Shown: positions 35,719 to 43,894, counted from the first letter of the stretch. The stretch: 64,000 bases of DNA from GCA-003244245 sp050699875 (GCA_050699875.1 JBOHFX010000167.1:1-64000), one strand, 5' to 3'. The notes: generated from the letters alone by a model not told the origin. A program made the numbers and translations.

Positions 35719-36567
35719 ATGTCGTCTGCTCTGAAGCTGGTGAGGCCACCGCGGGCCGGTACCACTCGCCGGTACCTGATGTGCCCGCCGCGGTACTTCA
35801 CGGTGAGCTACACGATCAACCCCTGGATGGATCCCAACCGGCCGGTGGACACCGCGCGGGCGATGGCGCAGTGGACGGCGTTGGCCGACGCCCACCGCGC
35901 GCTTGGGCACACCGTGGACCTGATCGGTCCTGAGCCGGGCCTGCCGGACATGGTGTTCGCGGCCAACGCTGGAACCGTCGTCGACGGCATCGTCCTGGGC
36001 GCGCGGTTCCGCAACGCCGAGCGGGCCGCCGAGGCCGAGCACTACCGGCGCTGGTTCGTCGCCCACGGCGTGCCCGGCATGGTCATGCCCACCGCGGTCA
36101 ACGAGGGTGAGGGAGACTTGATCTGGACCGGCAGGCTGCTGCTGGCCGGTACCGGGTTCCGCACCGAGCCGACCGCGCACTCCGAGGCCCAAGAGCTGCT
36201 TGGGGTGCCGGTGGTCTCGCTTCGGCTGGTCGACCCCTACTACTACCACCTCGACACCTGCCTGCTGGTGCTCGACGATTCGCCATCCGACCCGCTGATC
36301 GCCTATTACCCGGCGGCGTTCTCCCCGGGCTCGCAACGAGTGCTGGCCCGGTTGTTCCCTGACGCCGTGATCGCCGGCGCGGCGGACGCCGCGTGCCTCG
36401 GGCTCAACGGGGTGTCCGACGGCCGCTCGGTGGTGCTACCGCCGGAAGCGGTAGAGCTGGGACGCGCGCTGGCCGTCCGCGGCTTCGAGCCGGTCTTCAT
36501 CGACGTCTCCGAACTGCGCCGGGCCGGTGGCGGCCCCAAGTGCTGCACATTGGAGCTACGCGCCTAA
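35719..36567 (+). CDS. ddaH: Dimethylargininase / amidinotransferase-fold hydrolase
   Basis: 282-residue enzyme of the guanidino-group-modifying (pentein) superfamily, related to dimethylarginine dimethylaminohydrolase, which releases citrulline. YTINPWMDPNRPVD, DMVFAANAG, NEGEGDLIW (substrate acidic residues), YYYHLDTCL (catalytic histidine) and the C-terminal nucleophile GGGPKCCTLEL (C275 or C276) are all present. ATG 35719 starts the conserved region. Divergent from an AsnC-type regulator. Ornithine aminotransferase, a frequent partner, is not in the window. True substrate could be arginine, methylated arginine or ornithine-derived. Confidence 0.88.
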   Translation: MSSALKLVRPPRAGTTRRYLMCPPRYFTVSYTINPWMDPNRPVDTARAMAQWTALADAHRALGHTVDLIGPEPGLPDMVFAANAGTVVDGIVLGARFRNAERAAEAEHYRRWFVAHGVPGMVMPTAVNEGEGDLIWTGRLLLAGTGFRTEPTAHSEAQELLGVPVVSLRLVDPYYYHLDTCLLVLDDSPSDPLIAYYPAAFSPGSQRVLARLFPDAVIAGAADAACLGLNGVSDGRSVVLPPEAVELGRALAVRGFEPVFIDVSELRRAGGGPKCCTLELRA

Positions 36568-36671
36568 CCCTCCGGTCGACCTGCCGCCACGACGTGGGCC
36601 GCGGAACCCAGTACCCGACGGGCGCGTTGCACTGATCGGAGCCAGAAACACTCCGGGGAGGTGCTATTACT

Positions 36672-37538
36672 GTGCACAACCACGTCAACGGGCTGAAGAC
36701 GGCCTTGCTGCTCGGCGGGCTGTCGGCGCTGATGGTGCTGATCGGATCGTTCTTCGGCCGTACCGGGTTGCTCATCGCGCTGGTGTTCGCGCTGGGAATG
36801 AACGCTTATGCCTACTTTAATTCCGACAAGCTGGCTTTGCGTGCGATGCACGCTCGGCCGGTTTCTGAGCCCGAACAGCCCACGATGTATCGAATAGTTC
36901 GCGAGCTGGCGACCGAGGCCCGCCAACCGATGCCGCGGCTGTACGTCAGCCCCACACACGCGCCCAACGCCTTCGCCACCGGCCGCAACCCACGCCACGC
37001 CGCGGTGTGCTGCACCGTCGGGATTCTCGAGCTGTTGGATGAGCGTGAACTGCGCGGGGTGCTCGGTCACGAGCTCTCGCATGTCTACAACAGGGACATC
37101 CTCATCTCGTCCGTGGCCGGGGCACTGGCCGGCATCGTGACGGCATTGTCGAACTTCGCGCTGTTCGCTGGAATGTTCGGGGGCGGCGACGAGGAGCGCC
37201 CCAACCCGATCGCGATGCTGCTCATCGCACTGCTCGGGCCGATCGCGGCCGGTATCGTTCAGATGGCGGTCAGCCGGTCGCGGGAGTACCAGGCCGATGC
37301 CTCCGGGGCGGCGCTCACCGGTGATCCGCTGGCTCTGGCCAGCGCGCTTCGCAAGCTGGAGTACGGCACCCGGGTGGCGCCGCTGCGTCCTGAACCCGCG
37401 GTAGCCTCGCAGTCTCACCTCATGATCGCCAACCCGTTCCGGCCGGGTGACGGTATGGCGCGGATGTTCTCCACTCACCCCCCGATCGCCGAGCGGGTGC
37501 AACGCTTGGAGGCGATGGCCCGGCGCCAGCTGCCCTGA
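36672..37538 (+). CDS. htpX: HtpX-type M48 zinc metalloprotease
   Basis: 288-residue membrane protease for quality control of membrane proteins. Two N-terminal hydrophobic helices (about 8-25 and 31-47), the zinc motif HELSH at 133-137, two more membrane segments, and the third ligand in SREYQADASG. The GTG start follows GGGGAGG. Convergent with rfbA, separated by 7 bases. In mycobacteria htpX is adjacent to the prenyl synthase and GGR genes, which supports shared ancestral order with this window. Confidence 0.94.
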   Translation: MHNHVNGLKTALLLGGLSALMVLIGSFFGRTGLLIALVFALGMNAYAYFNSDKLALRAMHARPVSEPEQPTMYRIVRELATEARQPMPRLYVSPTHAPNAFATGRNPRHAAVCCTVGILELLDERELRGVLGHELSHVYNRDILISSVAGALAGIVTALSNFALFAGMFGGGDEERPNPIAMLLIALLGPIAAGIVQMAVSRSREYQADASGAALTGDPLALASALRKLEYGTRVAPLRPEPAVASQSHLMIANPFRPGDGMARMFSTHPPIAERVQRLEAMARRQLP

Positions 37539-37545
37539 ATCAGCG

Positions 37546-38418
37546 TCAGAATCCTGAGCGCGCGACTTCCATGACGTACTGGCCGTAGCTGGATTTCGCC
37601 ATCGCTTGGCCCAACGTATAGCAGGCGTCGGCGTCGATGAAGCCCATCCGCAGCGCGATCTCCTCCAGGCAGGCGATCCGCACCCCTTGACGGTGTTCGA
37701 GCACTTGAACGAACTGCCCGGCCTCGAGCAGCGACTCATGGGTCCCGGTGTCCAACCAGGCGAACCCGCGGCCCAAGTCGATCAACGTCGCGCGGCCCTG
37801 ACGCACGTAGTGCAGGTTCACGTCGGTGATCTCTAATTCGCCGCGAGCCGATGGGGTCAGCGAGCGAGCGACCTTCACCACGTCGTTGTCGTAGAAGTAC
37901 AGGCCGGTGATCGCCTTGTTCGAACGCGGGACTGCCGGCTTCTCCTCGATGGAGATCAGGTTCCCGGTGGCGTCGACCTCGCCGACGCCGTAGCGCTGCG
38001 GGTTCTTGACCGGGTAGCCGAACAACACACAACCGTCCAAGTTGGCCGCGCACTGCTGAAGCCTGCGGGAGAAGCCGGGACCGTAAAAGATGTTGTCACC
38101 CAGCACCAACGCGACCGGGCCGTCCCCGATGAAGTCCGCGCCGATCACGAAGGCCTCGGCCAAACCGTTGGGCTGGGGCTGCTCGGCGTAACTCAGCTGT
38201 AGCCCCAGCCGGTTGCCGTCACCCAGCAGGCGGCGGAACAGCGGCAGATCCGACGGGGTGGAGATGATCAGAATCCGCCGAATCCCGGCCAGCATGAGCA
38301 CCGACAGCGGGTAGAACACCATCGGCTTGTCGTACACCGGCAGCAACTGCTTGCTGACGGCCTGGGTGATCGGATGTAGCCGGGTGCCACTGCCGCCGGC
38401 CAGGACGATGCCCTTCAC
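37546..38418 (-). CDS. rfbA: Glucose-1-phosphate thymidylyltransferase
   Basis: 290-residue nucleotidyltransferase making dTDP-glucose, the first step of dTDP-L-rhamnose synthesis used in actinobacterial cell-wall linkers. The start KGIVLAGGSGTRLHPIT binds the nucleotide, KPMVFYPLS and LGDNIFYGPG form the active site, and GFAWLDTGTHESL is typical. Length equals the family norm when GTG 38418 is used; ATG 38430, four codons upstream, is an alternative. The frame runs back to 38523 without homology. The other rfb genes are not in the window. Confidence 0.95.
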   Translation of the reverse strand: MKGIVLAGGSGTRLHPITQAVSKQLLPVYDKPMVFYPLSVLMLAGIRRILIISTPSDLPLFRRLLGDGNRLGLQLSYAEQPQPNGLAEAFVIGADFIGDGPVALVLGDNIFYGPGFSRRLQQCAANLDGCVLFGYPVKNPQRYGVGEVDATGNLISIEEKPAVPRSNKAITGLYFYDNDVVKVARSLTPSARGELEITDVNLHYVRQGRATLIDLGRGFAWLDTGTHESLLEAGQFVQVLEHRQGVRIACLEEIALRMGFIDADACYTLGQAMAKSSYGQYVMEVARSGF

Positions 38419-39012
38419 GCCGGTCAGCATCCCATCCGCTGAGGCGCTCAGCCGCACGGCGCAGCGCGCCACGGTGAGGGGGGAGGTGCAACGGCGCATC
38501 ACGTCAGTGGGTCCGGGGTTCAATATTTATGTCGCAAAGTCGGATCCTTCGTTACCGGTGAGCACTGGAATCGGTGCGGCATGCCACCGACGTCTGGCGT
38601 GCGGCGCCTCGCCACCTGGCTCGCCGAAACGGCCCGACCACCTCGACAGCCGGGTAGGGCAGGACCACCGCGCGTGTTTGAGCGTTCAGTGCACCTTCTG
38701 CCACGTCTTGCAACCCGAGTACGCCGCACAGGGCGTCGGCCGAGCGTTGCTGCCGTGCCGGCACCGCCAACCACATGCGAAGATGTCTCGACAAATTACG
38801 GGTGTACGCAAAGATCCTTACGCCGCGCGGAATCACATCGTTGTCGAAGAAGACAAGTTGGAAGAGGAGCGAGGAACATATCTCTGCATTCCGACGCGTG
38901 TATGGCAGCAACGACGCCCGCGGTGGCAGTGTGACACGAACTGTACTTATTTTGTGCTGGCAGGCTAGGGGAGTGGCTCTGATGCCGCTTGGAGCGCCCG
39001 GAGCGCTCCTGA
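38419..39012. other. 594-base region without a convincing gene
   Basis: Frames of 84 to 154 codons exist on both strands, but all have low-complexity arginine-rich readings and no recognisable motif. Composition drops in GC around 38770-38960. It may be decayed coding DNA. The rfbA promoter should lie near its left end. Confidence 0.5.
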
Positions 39013-39504
39013 TCACCTATAGTTGGTGAACTGAAGGGCGACGCCGAAATCGCGACCCTTCAACAGTGCGATGATGGCTTGCAGATCGTCCTTCTTCTTG
39101 CCCGAGACGCGTAGCTGGTCGCCCTGAATCTGGGCCTGGACACCCTTGAGTTTCTCGTCCCGAATCGCCTTGGCGATCGCCTTGGCCTTGTCCTGGTTGA
39201 TGCCTTGCAGGATGCGCCCGGTGGCCCGGTAGATCTTGCCCGAGACCGCCGGTTCGTCCACTTCAAAGGACTTCAACGAGATGCCCCGCTTCACCAGCTT
39301 GCCCTTGACTACGTCGACGGCGGCGCGGCAGCGCTCCTCGGTCTCAGCTTCGATCGTCATCGCCTCGTCGCCGGTCCAGGTTACCTTCGCCCCGGTGCCC
39401 CGGAAGTCGAACCGGGTCGACAGCTCCTTGGCCGCCTGATTGAGCGCATTGTCCACTTCCTGCCGGTCGGCCTTGCTGACCACGTCGAACGATGGATCCG
39501 CCAC
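39013..39504 (-). CDS. YajQ family cyclic di-GMP-binding/nucleotide-binding protein
   Basis: 163-residue protein of two RRM-like domains. MADPSFDVVSKADRQEVDNA and the ending KGRDFGVALQFTNYR are hallmarks. In Xanthomonas a relative binds cyclic di-GMP and acts on transcription; in actinobacteria the role is unclear. The GTG start follows AGGAGGATGCG. It is divergent from tRNA-Tyr, an arrangement I recall as common in actinobacteria. Confidence 0.93.
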   Translation of the reverse strand: MADPSFDVVSKADRQEVDNALNQAAKELSTRFDFRGTGAKVTWTGDEAMTIEAETEERCRAAVDVVKGKLVKRGISLKSFEVDEPAVSGKIYRATGRILQGINQDKAKAIAKAIRDEKLKGVQAQIQGDQLRVSGKKKDDLQAIIALLKGRDFGVALQFTNYR

Positions 39505-39610
39505 CGCATCCTCCTCCCATCGAGCCGATCCCGACCTTACCCACTAGACCCCGCCCGCCCGGGTGTCACGGACTGTGTATCCTAGCTACCGGCCGGTGCA
39601 CCCGGCCTCA

Positions 39611-39693
39611 GGCGGGTTGCCCGAGCGGCCAATGGGAGCGGACTGTAAATCCGTCGGCTGATGCCTTCCAAGGTTCGAATCCTTGACCCGCCA
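39611..39693 (+). tRNA. tRNA-Tyr (GTA)
   Basis: 83-nt class II tRNA. The acceptor stem pairs GGCGGGT with ACCCGCC, the discriminator is A39693, the anticodon GTA is at 39645-39647, and the T loop is GGTTCGAATCC. A long variable arm fits tRNA-Tyr. The terminal CCA is not encoded. The DNA downstream is full of mobile-element debris, so this gene is a plausible integration site. Confidence 0.95.
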
Positions 39694-39942
39694 CGCAGCA
39701 GAAGCGGTCCCGGACCAGCACTAACATGCCAGGGGACGATCTTCGTGTAGTCCGGTTGTGTCCGGCGCTTTCCGGTAGTGTGCGGCTGGTCGGGGCCCTA
39801 TTCGGGCCCTAGCGCCGGTCTAGACGAAGAACTTCCGCAACGCGTTGATCAGCTGAATTCGGGAGTCGCCGATGACAGTGGGAGCAGCCTCGACAAAGCC
39901 GTGACGGCCAGCACTGCCGGATGGGCCGAGCGCGGTGAGCGA
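39694..39942. other. tRNA-proximal region, no recognised gene
   Basis: Contains a GGGCCCTA direct repeat spaced by three bases (near 39795-39815) and TCCGG-rich sequence. I found no second copy of the tRNA 3' end within the following 5 kb, so attachment-site limits are not proven. Confidence 0.4.
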
Positions 39943-40242
39943 GACGGGAAACTGGGCAGCTACCAGGCTGCGCAACGACGGGTTCTGTCAGCCGGGCACC
40001 GTCGCTCGAAGTATCTGAACAACCGGGTGGAGAACTCCCACCAGCCGACCCGGCAACGCGAACGAGCCATGTAACGGTTCACCTCAGCCCGGCACGCCCA
40101 GCGATGCCTCTCCGCGTTCAGCGGCATCTCTCCACACTTCCGGCCCCGCCGTCACCGCCTCGGCGCCCAGGAGTACCGCAGTGCGATGGCCACCCGATTC
40201 ACCACCTGGGACGAGATCACGGGCACAACCACGGCCGCCTGA
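39943..40242 (+). pseudogene. C-terminal relic of an IS6-family transposase
   Basis: The plus frame reads GKLGSYQAAQRRVLSAG, KYLNNRVENSHQPTRQRERAM, then a TAA stop, and continues in the same frame with RFTSARHAQRCLSAFSGIS and DEITGTTTAA to TGA at 40242. These are the conserved closing blocks of IS6/IS26-type DDE transposases, including NN-x-x-ENSHQPTR. The codon after AM, normally lysine, is TAA at 40072-40074. The N-terminal half is missing. Confidence 0.8.
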
Positions 40243-40289
40243 CACCGGCCTCGGAGATCAACCCGGCCGATCCAACCATGCCCATATCA

Positions 40290-40390
40290 CCAAACAGCCT
40301 AGCAAGTTGACAATGCCAGCCAGACACCGTGGCTGATGATCTCCGCCGGGAAGCGAGACCCTCGGTACGACGGCGCGTCGACCCCCACCA
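40290..40390 (-). pseudogene. N-terminal relic of a second IS6-type transposase
   Basis: On the minus strand the reading PSYRGSRFPAEIISHGVWL matches the start of IS6-family transposases (YRGHRFPAEIISHAVWLY). It then breaks into stops. Its orientation is opposite to the C-terminal relic just upstream, so these are two separate insertions or an inversion. Confidence 0.6.
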
Positions 40391-40480
40391 GCCCAGCTCC
40401 TCCCATCCCACTGCGAGCAACCAGGAGATCCTCTCAGTCACAAGGCAGGCGACCAAGTTGATGGTGCCTGCCAGACACCA
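40295..40480. repeat. Diverged direct repeat in IS debris
   Basis: CAAGTTGACAATGCCAGCCAGACACC (written in two parts: CAAGTTGACAATG, CCAGCCAGACACC) near 40304-40330 recurs as CAAGTTGATGGTG, CCTGCCAGACACC near 40455-40480, with the same orientation about 150 bases apart. These may be ends of related insertion sequences. Confidence 0.5.
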
Positions 40481-40741
40481 CCAACATGGTCCCGAACATG
40501 GCAGTAAAGACGACTGAAGCGATCGCCCCAGATACCGTCTGTCAAGCAAGTGTTTTGATCCCATCAGCGTGCAGCGCGCCAAGACCGCCAGCCACCGGAA
40601 CAAGCACACCATGATCAGGTAGAGCAGTCGAAGACACACGGTCGAGGATCGTGCCTGATTGTCATCTGCTCTGAGCGCCCTCGGCCTCCTGCCCAGACGG
40701 CCGCTCCTTGTGGCCTAACTACCTTGCGGCGACACGCACTG

Positions 40742-40754
40742 GTCACATTGTGAC
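40742..40754. promoter_or_regulatory. Perfect 13-bp palindrome, operator-like
   Basis: GTCACATTGTGAC: six-base arms around one central base, upstream of the low-GC cassette. It could be a repressor site. No promoter hexamers are convincing nearby. Confidence 0.3.
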
Positions 40755-40782
40755 AGTCTGTGCTCATCTGGTTACGGTCAGC

Positions 40783-40801
40783 GGGAGCTATAGTAGCTCC
40801 C
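40783..40801 (+). terminator. Strong short hairpin upstream of the cassette
   Basis: GGGAGCTATAGTAGCTCCC is an 8-bp perfect stem with a TAG loop. No T tract follows, so it is either an inefficient terminator insulating the cassette or a 5' leader structure. Confidence 0.4.
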
Positions 40802-40872
40802 CGCATACATAGCCGGGGACACTAGACGGCGGTTGATGTTCTGACGTCGCGTCGAGCAAGGAGAAGGGTGCT

Positions 40873-40977
40873 TTGTCCAAAATCCTGAAGATTTCCAGCG
40901 TCGCTACTCGCCGCCCCCGACTTGCGGACCAACGCCGTGATAACGAGGTCGCTATCGCGCCGGCAAACGCTGCATGA
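40873..40977 (+). CDS. Possible 34-residue small ORF heading the cassette
   Basis: TTG start with AAGGAG (40858-40863) nine bases upstream. It reads MSKILKISSVATRRPRLADQ, then RRDNEVAIAPANAA. Its TGA overlaps an ATG at 40974 (ATGA) that opens the extended reading of the next gene. A basic leader peptide or small protein is possible; no homology recognised. Confidence 0.35.
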   Translation: MSKILKISSVATRRPRLADQRRDNEVAIAPANAA

Positions 40978-41042
40978 ACGGCGTCGCACGGGTTAGACTG
41001 GCGCCGGTCGCGCTTGACCCTGCACCGAAGGGATCGATCGGT

Positions 41043-41882
41043 ATGAGCACGGTAGCGAGGCCGCCGGTGAATGAGGTTGTGATCGCGGTTTCGTTCGAGC
41101 CGCAGCCTGTTCTAGAGGGCCCTCGACTGATGACTAGCCTGAACAAGATTTTGGCAAAGTTTCCAAAAGTCGACGAGTTAGTTCCATACGACATGCCGTT
41201 GGAACAGCCGTTTGAGGAGCAGGTTTTCCGGCCTCCTGCTCCTCCAATTCAGTTCATAAGTACGCCTAATTTGCAGCGCCGCTACTGGTTTACGAAAGAG
41301 GGACCTAACGCACCGCTGCTTTTGCAAATACAATCCAACTACTTCGCTGTAAACTGGCGCCACCAAGAGGGCGAGCTGTACCCAGGATTCGATCGCTTGA
41401 ATGCAGAATTCGATGAATGCTTCACCTCTTTTCAAGAGGTGGTCGATATCCTGGGCGGCCCGCCGCTGCGAGCCGCCCAGGTTGAGCTGACTTACATTAA
41501 CATTCTCCAGCCTGATAAGCTGTGGGGAGGCATCCAGGATCTCCACAAAGTGGTCAATGTGACTGTGCCGGAAATGAACAGCTTCGAGCAGTTCAATTTG
41601 GCCTACTCCCAACCTGTTAAGACGGAGTCTGGCGCCTTCTTTGGCCGACTTCATACAGTAGTATCAAGCGGGTTCCAGCCCAAGGCCGAGTTGGAAGAAT
41701 TTCGCCCGGTGCGTATGGCAGATTTGGTTCCGGTGATCAATATATTGATTACCGCTCGGAGTGGTAAAATTGCTGAGGGCGTGCCCCTGAGGGAGCGCTT
41801 TGAGCGAGCGCATGACGCCGTTACAAAGTCCTTCAAAAGTCTCACGACGGAGGAAGCCCGTAAGAATTGGGGGCTGCTGTGA
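41043..41882 (+). CDS. TIGR04255 family protein
   Basis: 279-residue soluble protein with the pattern of the sporadically distributed TIGR04255 family: opening PPVNEVVIAVSFEP, central LQIQSNYFAVNWR and AAQVELTYIN, and a final helix-rich third. I know of no established function for the family. ATG 41043 puts the conserved N-terminus at residue 7; ATG 40974, overlapping the small ORF stop, would add 23 residues. It overlaps the next gene by 4 bases (GTGA). GC content is well below the chromosomal genes and it sits among IS relics next to tRNA-Tyr, so it is probably acquired. A defence or stress role is only an inference from context. Confidence 0.75.
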   Translation: MSTVARPPVNEVVIAVSFEPQPVLEGPRLMTSLNKILAKFPKVDELVPYDMPLEQPFEEQVFRPPAPPIQFISTPNLQRRYWFTKEGPNAPLLLQIQSNYFAVNWRHQEGELYPGFDRLNAEFDECFTSFQEVVDILGGPPLRAAQVELTYINILQPDKLWGGIQDLHKVVNVTVPEMNSFEQFNLAYSQPVKTESGAFFGRLHTVVSSGFQPKAELEEFRPVRMADLVPVINILITARSGKIAEGVPLRERFERAHDAVTKSFKSLTTEEARKNWGLL

Positions 41883-42361
41883 CTTGGCTTGCTGGATCGG
41901 CACGCACCGAGCTGAACTCCACGGACTTTGCGACCGATTCAGCCGGCGGGTATCCAACCTTGTCGAGGCAGATCTGGAGTCCCTGGCCAGGCCCCGACGT
42001 TTCAGTAAGTAGTCTGATGCGCGATCATCTGCCGCCCAAATGGGTAGAGCGCCTAGTGCGCGAGGAGATTCCTGCGCAGGATGATTACGGATTGCTCAAG
42101 CTCGAGACCTTGGTGCGATTCGCTCAAGTCTGCTCATTGCTTCCACAGCAGACACCCAAGCCACTTTTTGGTGTGGGCGACGACGCAACAATTGGTGCCG
42201 AGTGGGATCTAGGCAGATTTCATCTGGAAATCCAGGTCGGTAATAAGTCAGAGTTGGACAGCATCGTCTTCGAGGAAGACGGGGGTGCGCCAAGGGAACT
42301 TCCGCTGGAGGGCAACGTCGGGACGTTAGTTATCGTCATGGCGGCAATTATTCGTGGTTGA
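41879..42361 (+). CDS. Cassette gene 2: hypothetical 160-residue protein
   Basis: Unrecognised soluble protein. The central block PPKWVERLVREEIPAQDDYG, LLKLETLVRFAQVCSLL is helical, followed by a beta-rich domain (DATIGAEWDLGRFHLEIQVG, SIVFEEDGGAPRELPLEG) resembling an immunity or small-molecule-sensing fold, though I cannot name it. The GTG at 41879 overlaps the stop of the TIGR04255 gene (GTGA); ATG 41867 is an alternative start. It overlaps the next gene by 8 bases, so the three are co-translated. Low GC. Confidence 0.6.
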   Translation: MTWLAGSARTELNSTDFATDSAGGYPTLSRQIWSPWPGPDVSVSSLMRDHLPPKWVERLVREEIPAQDDYGLLKLETLVRFAQVCSLLPQQTPKPLFGVGDDATIGAEWDLGRFHLEIQVGNKSELDSIVFEEDGGAPRELPLEGNVGTLVIVMAAIIRG

Positions 42362-42776
42362 CCAGAACCCAAAACCAGCAGTGGACAGCGAAAATCCAGA
42401 AATAGTCCCTCAAGACTGCACCGTGTATCGCGTGGCAAAGAAGGCGTATATCAAGCCAAATGGGCAGCCCCAAAGCGATTGCTTCTCCGACAAGGGTAAC
42501 GACCCGGACTCATACTATATGTCGGTCTACTTCTTAGATGAGATGACGTTGGCGGGAAAAACGGTGACCGACTTACAGCAACATTGGGGCGACGGTTACA
42601 CCATCCTAGCTTTTAGCGCTGCCGCGCTGCGTGACCAAGGTGAGCACATTTGGCGAGAACCAAACGATGAGTTTCCTGGACACGGTGGATGTAAGCGTGC
42701 CGACAGGTCGGAGCGTACCAGAGGTCAGAAACGGAACCTGGCAAAAATAGCGAAAATAGCGCCGGAGCTCTGTTGA
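42354..42776 (+). CDS. Cassette gene 3: hypothetical 140-residue protein
   Basis: Soluble protein of unknown function. It contains DCTVYRVAKKAYIKPNGQPQ, SDCFSDKGNDPDSYYMSVYF, then DEPNDEFPGHGG-like segments and a basic tail (RTRGQKRNLAKIAKIAPEL). Two cysteines and several acidic and histidine residues could form a metal or active site, but no known motif fits. The GTG start lies within the end of gene 2. Low GC like its partners. It is the last gene of the cassette; decayed DNA follows. Confidence 0.55.
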   Translation: MVDQNPKPAVDSENPEIVPQDCTVYRVAKKAYIKPNGQPQSDCFSDKGNDPDSYYMSVYFLDEMTLAGKTVTDLQQHWGDGYTILAFSAAALRDQGEHIWREPNDEFPGHGGCKRADRSERTRGQKRNLAKIAKIAPELC

Positions 42777-42787
42777 CGAGCGCAACT

Positions 42788-42958
42788 CAGGCGCGGCCGA
42801 CCTTCGCGACGTGGTCTCGCAGGTCGGCGTTCAGCGCGGCCGCGACCTTGAACGATAGGTCACTGTGGCCGGTGCATTGGGGTATCGCGACATCGCCGCA
42901 CTGGACCTCACGATCGAGGTTTCGGATAAAGCGATAGTCAAAAGATCGTCAATTTAAT
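42788..42958 (-). pseudogene. Possible C-terminal gene remnant
   Basis: On the minus strand a reading DLSFKVAAALNADLRDHVAK followed by VGRA and a stop looks protein-like with high-GC codon use, unlike the cassette beside it. No start or family can be identified. It may be a 3' piece of a chromosomal gene cut by the island. Confidence 0.3.
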
Positions 42959-42973
42959 TGAATCGAAAGATTA

Positions 42974-43229
42974 ATGATGATGCACCGCAGCCGACTGTGC
43001 CACTTTGTCATCGACGTGGCAGGCCTGGACGAGGGCGTCTCATTTTGGGCTGCGGCACTTGGCGTCACCGAAAACCCCTCGCCGAGCAAAGTTGCCACAT
43101 TCATCGCCGTCTCCACCTTCCAGACTCTAATATCCGAATTTTGATACAGAGAACGTCGGACAAGAAAATCTCTAAAGAGCGTATGCACCTGGACATAGAA
43201 ATCGACGACCTTGAAGCTGAAGTACGACG
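42974..43229 (+). pseudogene. Broken VOC/glyoxalase family protein
   Basis: The first frame reads MMMHRSRLCHFVIDVAGLDE, GVSFWAAALGVTEN, the N-terminal VOC fold. After a frameshift near 43075-43090 it continues as HIHRRLHLPDSNIRILIQR, then SKERMHLDIEIDDLEAEVRRL. The remaining third of a VOC protein is missing because group II intron maturase sequence takes over at about 43230. Non-functional. Confidence 0.75.
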
Positions 43230-43734
43230 CCTTAGCGTTCGGAGCCACACGTTGGAATCAACAACGCGGCAGACCTCGCTGCTGAAAACCCTGGCGGGCA
43301 AACACCGATCGTCGGTGGCGAAGATGGCCCGTAAATATAAGACCACCATCGACACCCCGCACGGGCCACGAACGGCTCTGCAATGCGTTGTGGAACGTGG
43401 CGGCGGCAGGAAGCCTCTGGTCGCGCAGTTTGGTGGGATACCGCTGAAGAGACAGAAGAAGACCACAATAGTTGATCGATCGCCCAACCTGTTCACCACC
43501 AGCGGCAACGAGCTGATCGGACGGCTGCTCGCCGGTCGATGCGAACTATGCGGTTCCACGACCCGATTAGAGGTCCACCACATCCGCAAACTTGCCGACC
43601 TGAACAAGCCGGGGCGCAACGAGAAACCGGCCTGGATAAAGATCATGGCGAAAAGGCGACGCAAAACACTCATCACTTGCGCCGTCTGCCATGACAACAT
43701 CCACGCCGGGAGGCCTACCGCGACACCGAAATGA
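43230..43734 (+). pseudogene. Group II intron maturase, C-terminal fragment with HNH domain
   Basis: The reading continues in frame from the broken VOC gene: SLLKTLAGKHRSSVAKMARKY is the maturase X domain, and RKPLVAQFGGIPLKR is typical of actinobacterial intron proteins. GRCELCGSTTRLEVHHIRKL and CAVCHDNIHAG form the HNH endonuclease with paired CxxC zinc ligands. The reverse transcriptase half is absent. It is followed directly by intron domains V and VI. Confidence 0.8.
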
Positions 43735-43842
43735 TCACTAGAAAGCCGGATGATCACGAAGGTATCATGTCCGGTGTGGCGGGAGGCCGTCGGAAAAGGA
43801 CCAGCTCAAGTGGCACCTCGCTGGCGGCCCACCCGACCCCAA
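43735..43842 (+). ncRNA. Group II intron domains V-VI (3' end)
   Basis: The hairpin GAAAGCCGGATGAT...ATCATGTCCGGTGTGG (43741-43779) has the AGC catalytic triad at its base and fits domain V. GGGAGGCCGTCGG pairs with the later CTGGCGGCCCACCCGAC around 43780-43840, as domain VI would. It marks the 3' end of a truncated intron on the plus strand, ending near 43840. Confidence 0.6.
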
Positions 43843-43894
43843 GCCTGGGACGAATGGCGGCGCGTCATGGCGGCTGCCGCCGCTGGGTACCGTC

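Noticed and set aside
38552..39016. 154-codon minus-strand frame between rfbA and the YajQ gene
   Set aside because: No homology or motif, erratic composition and no ribosome site; kept as non-coding.
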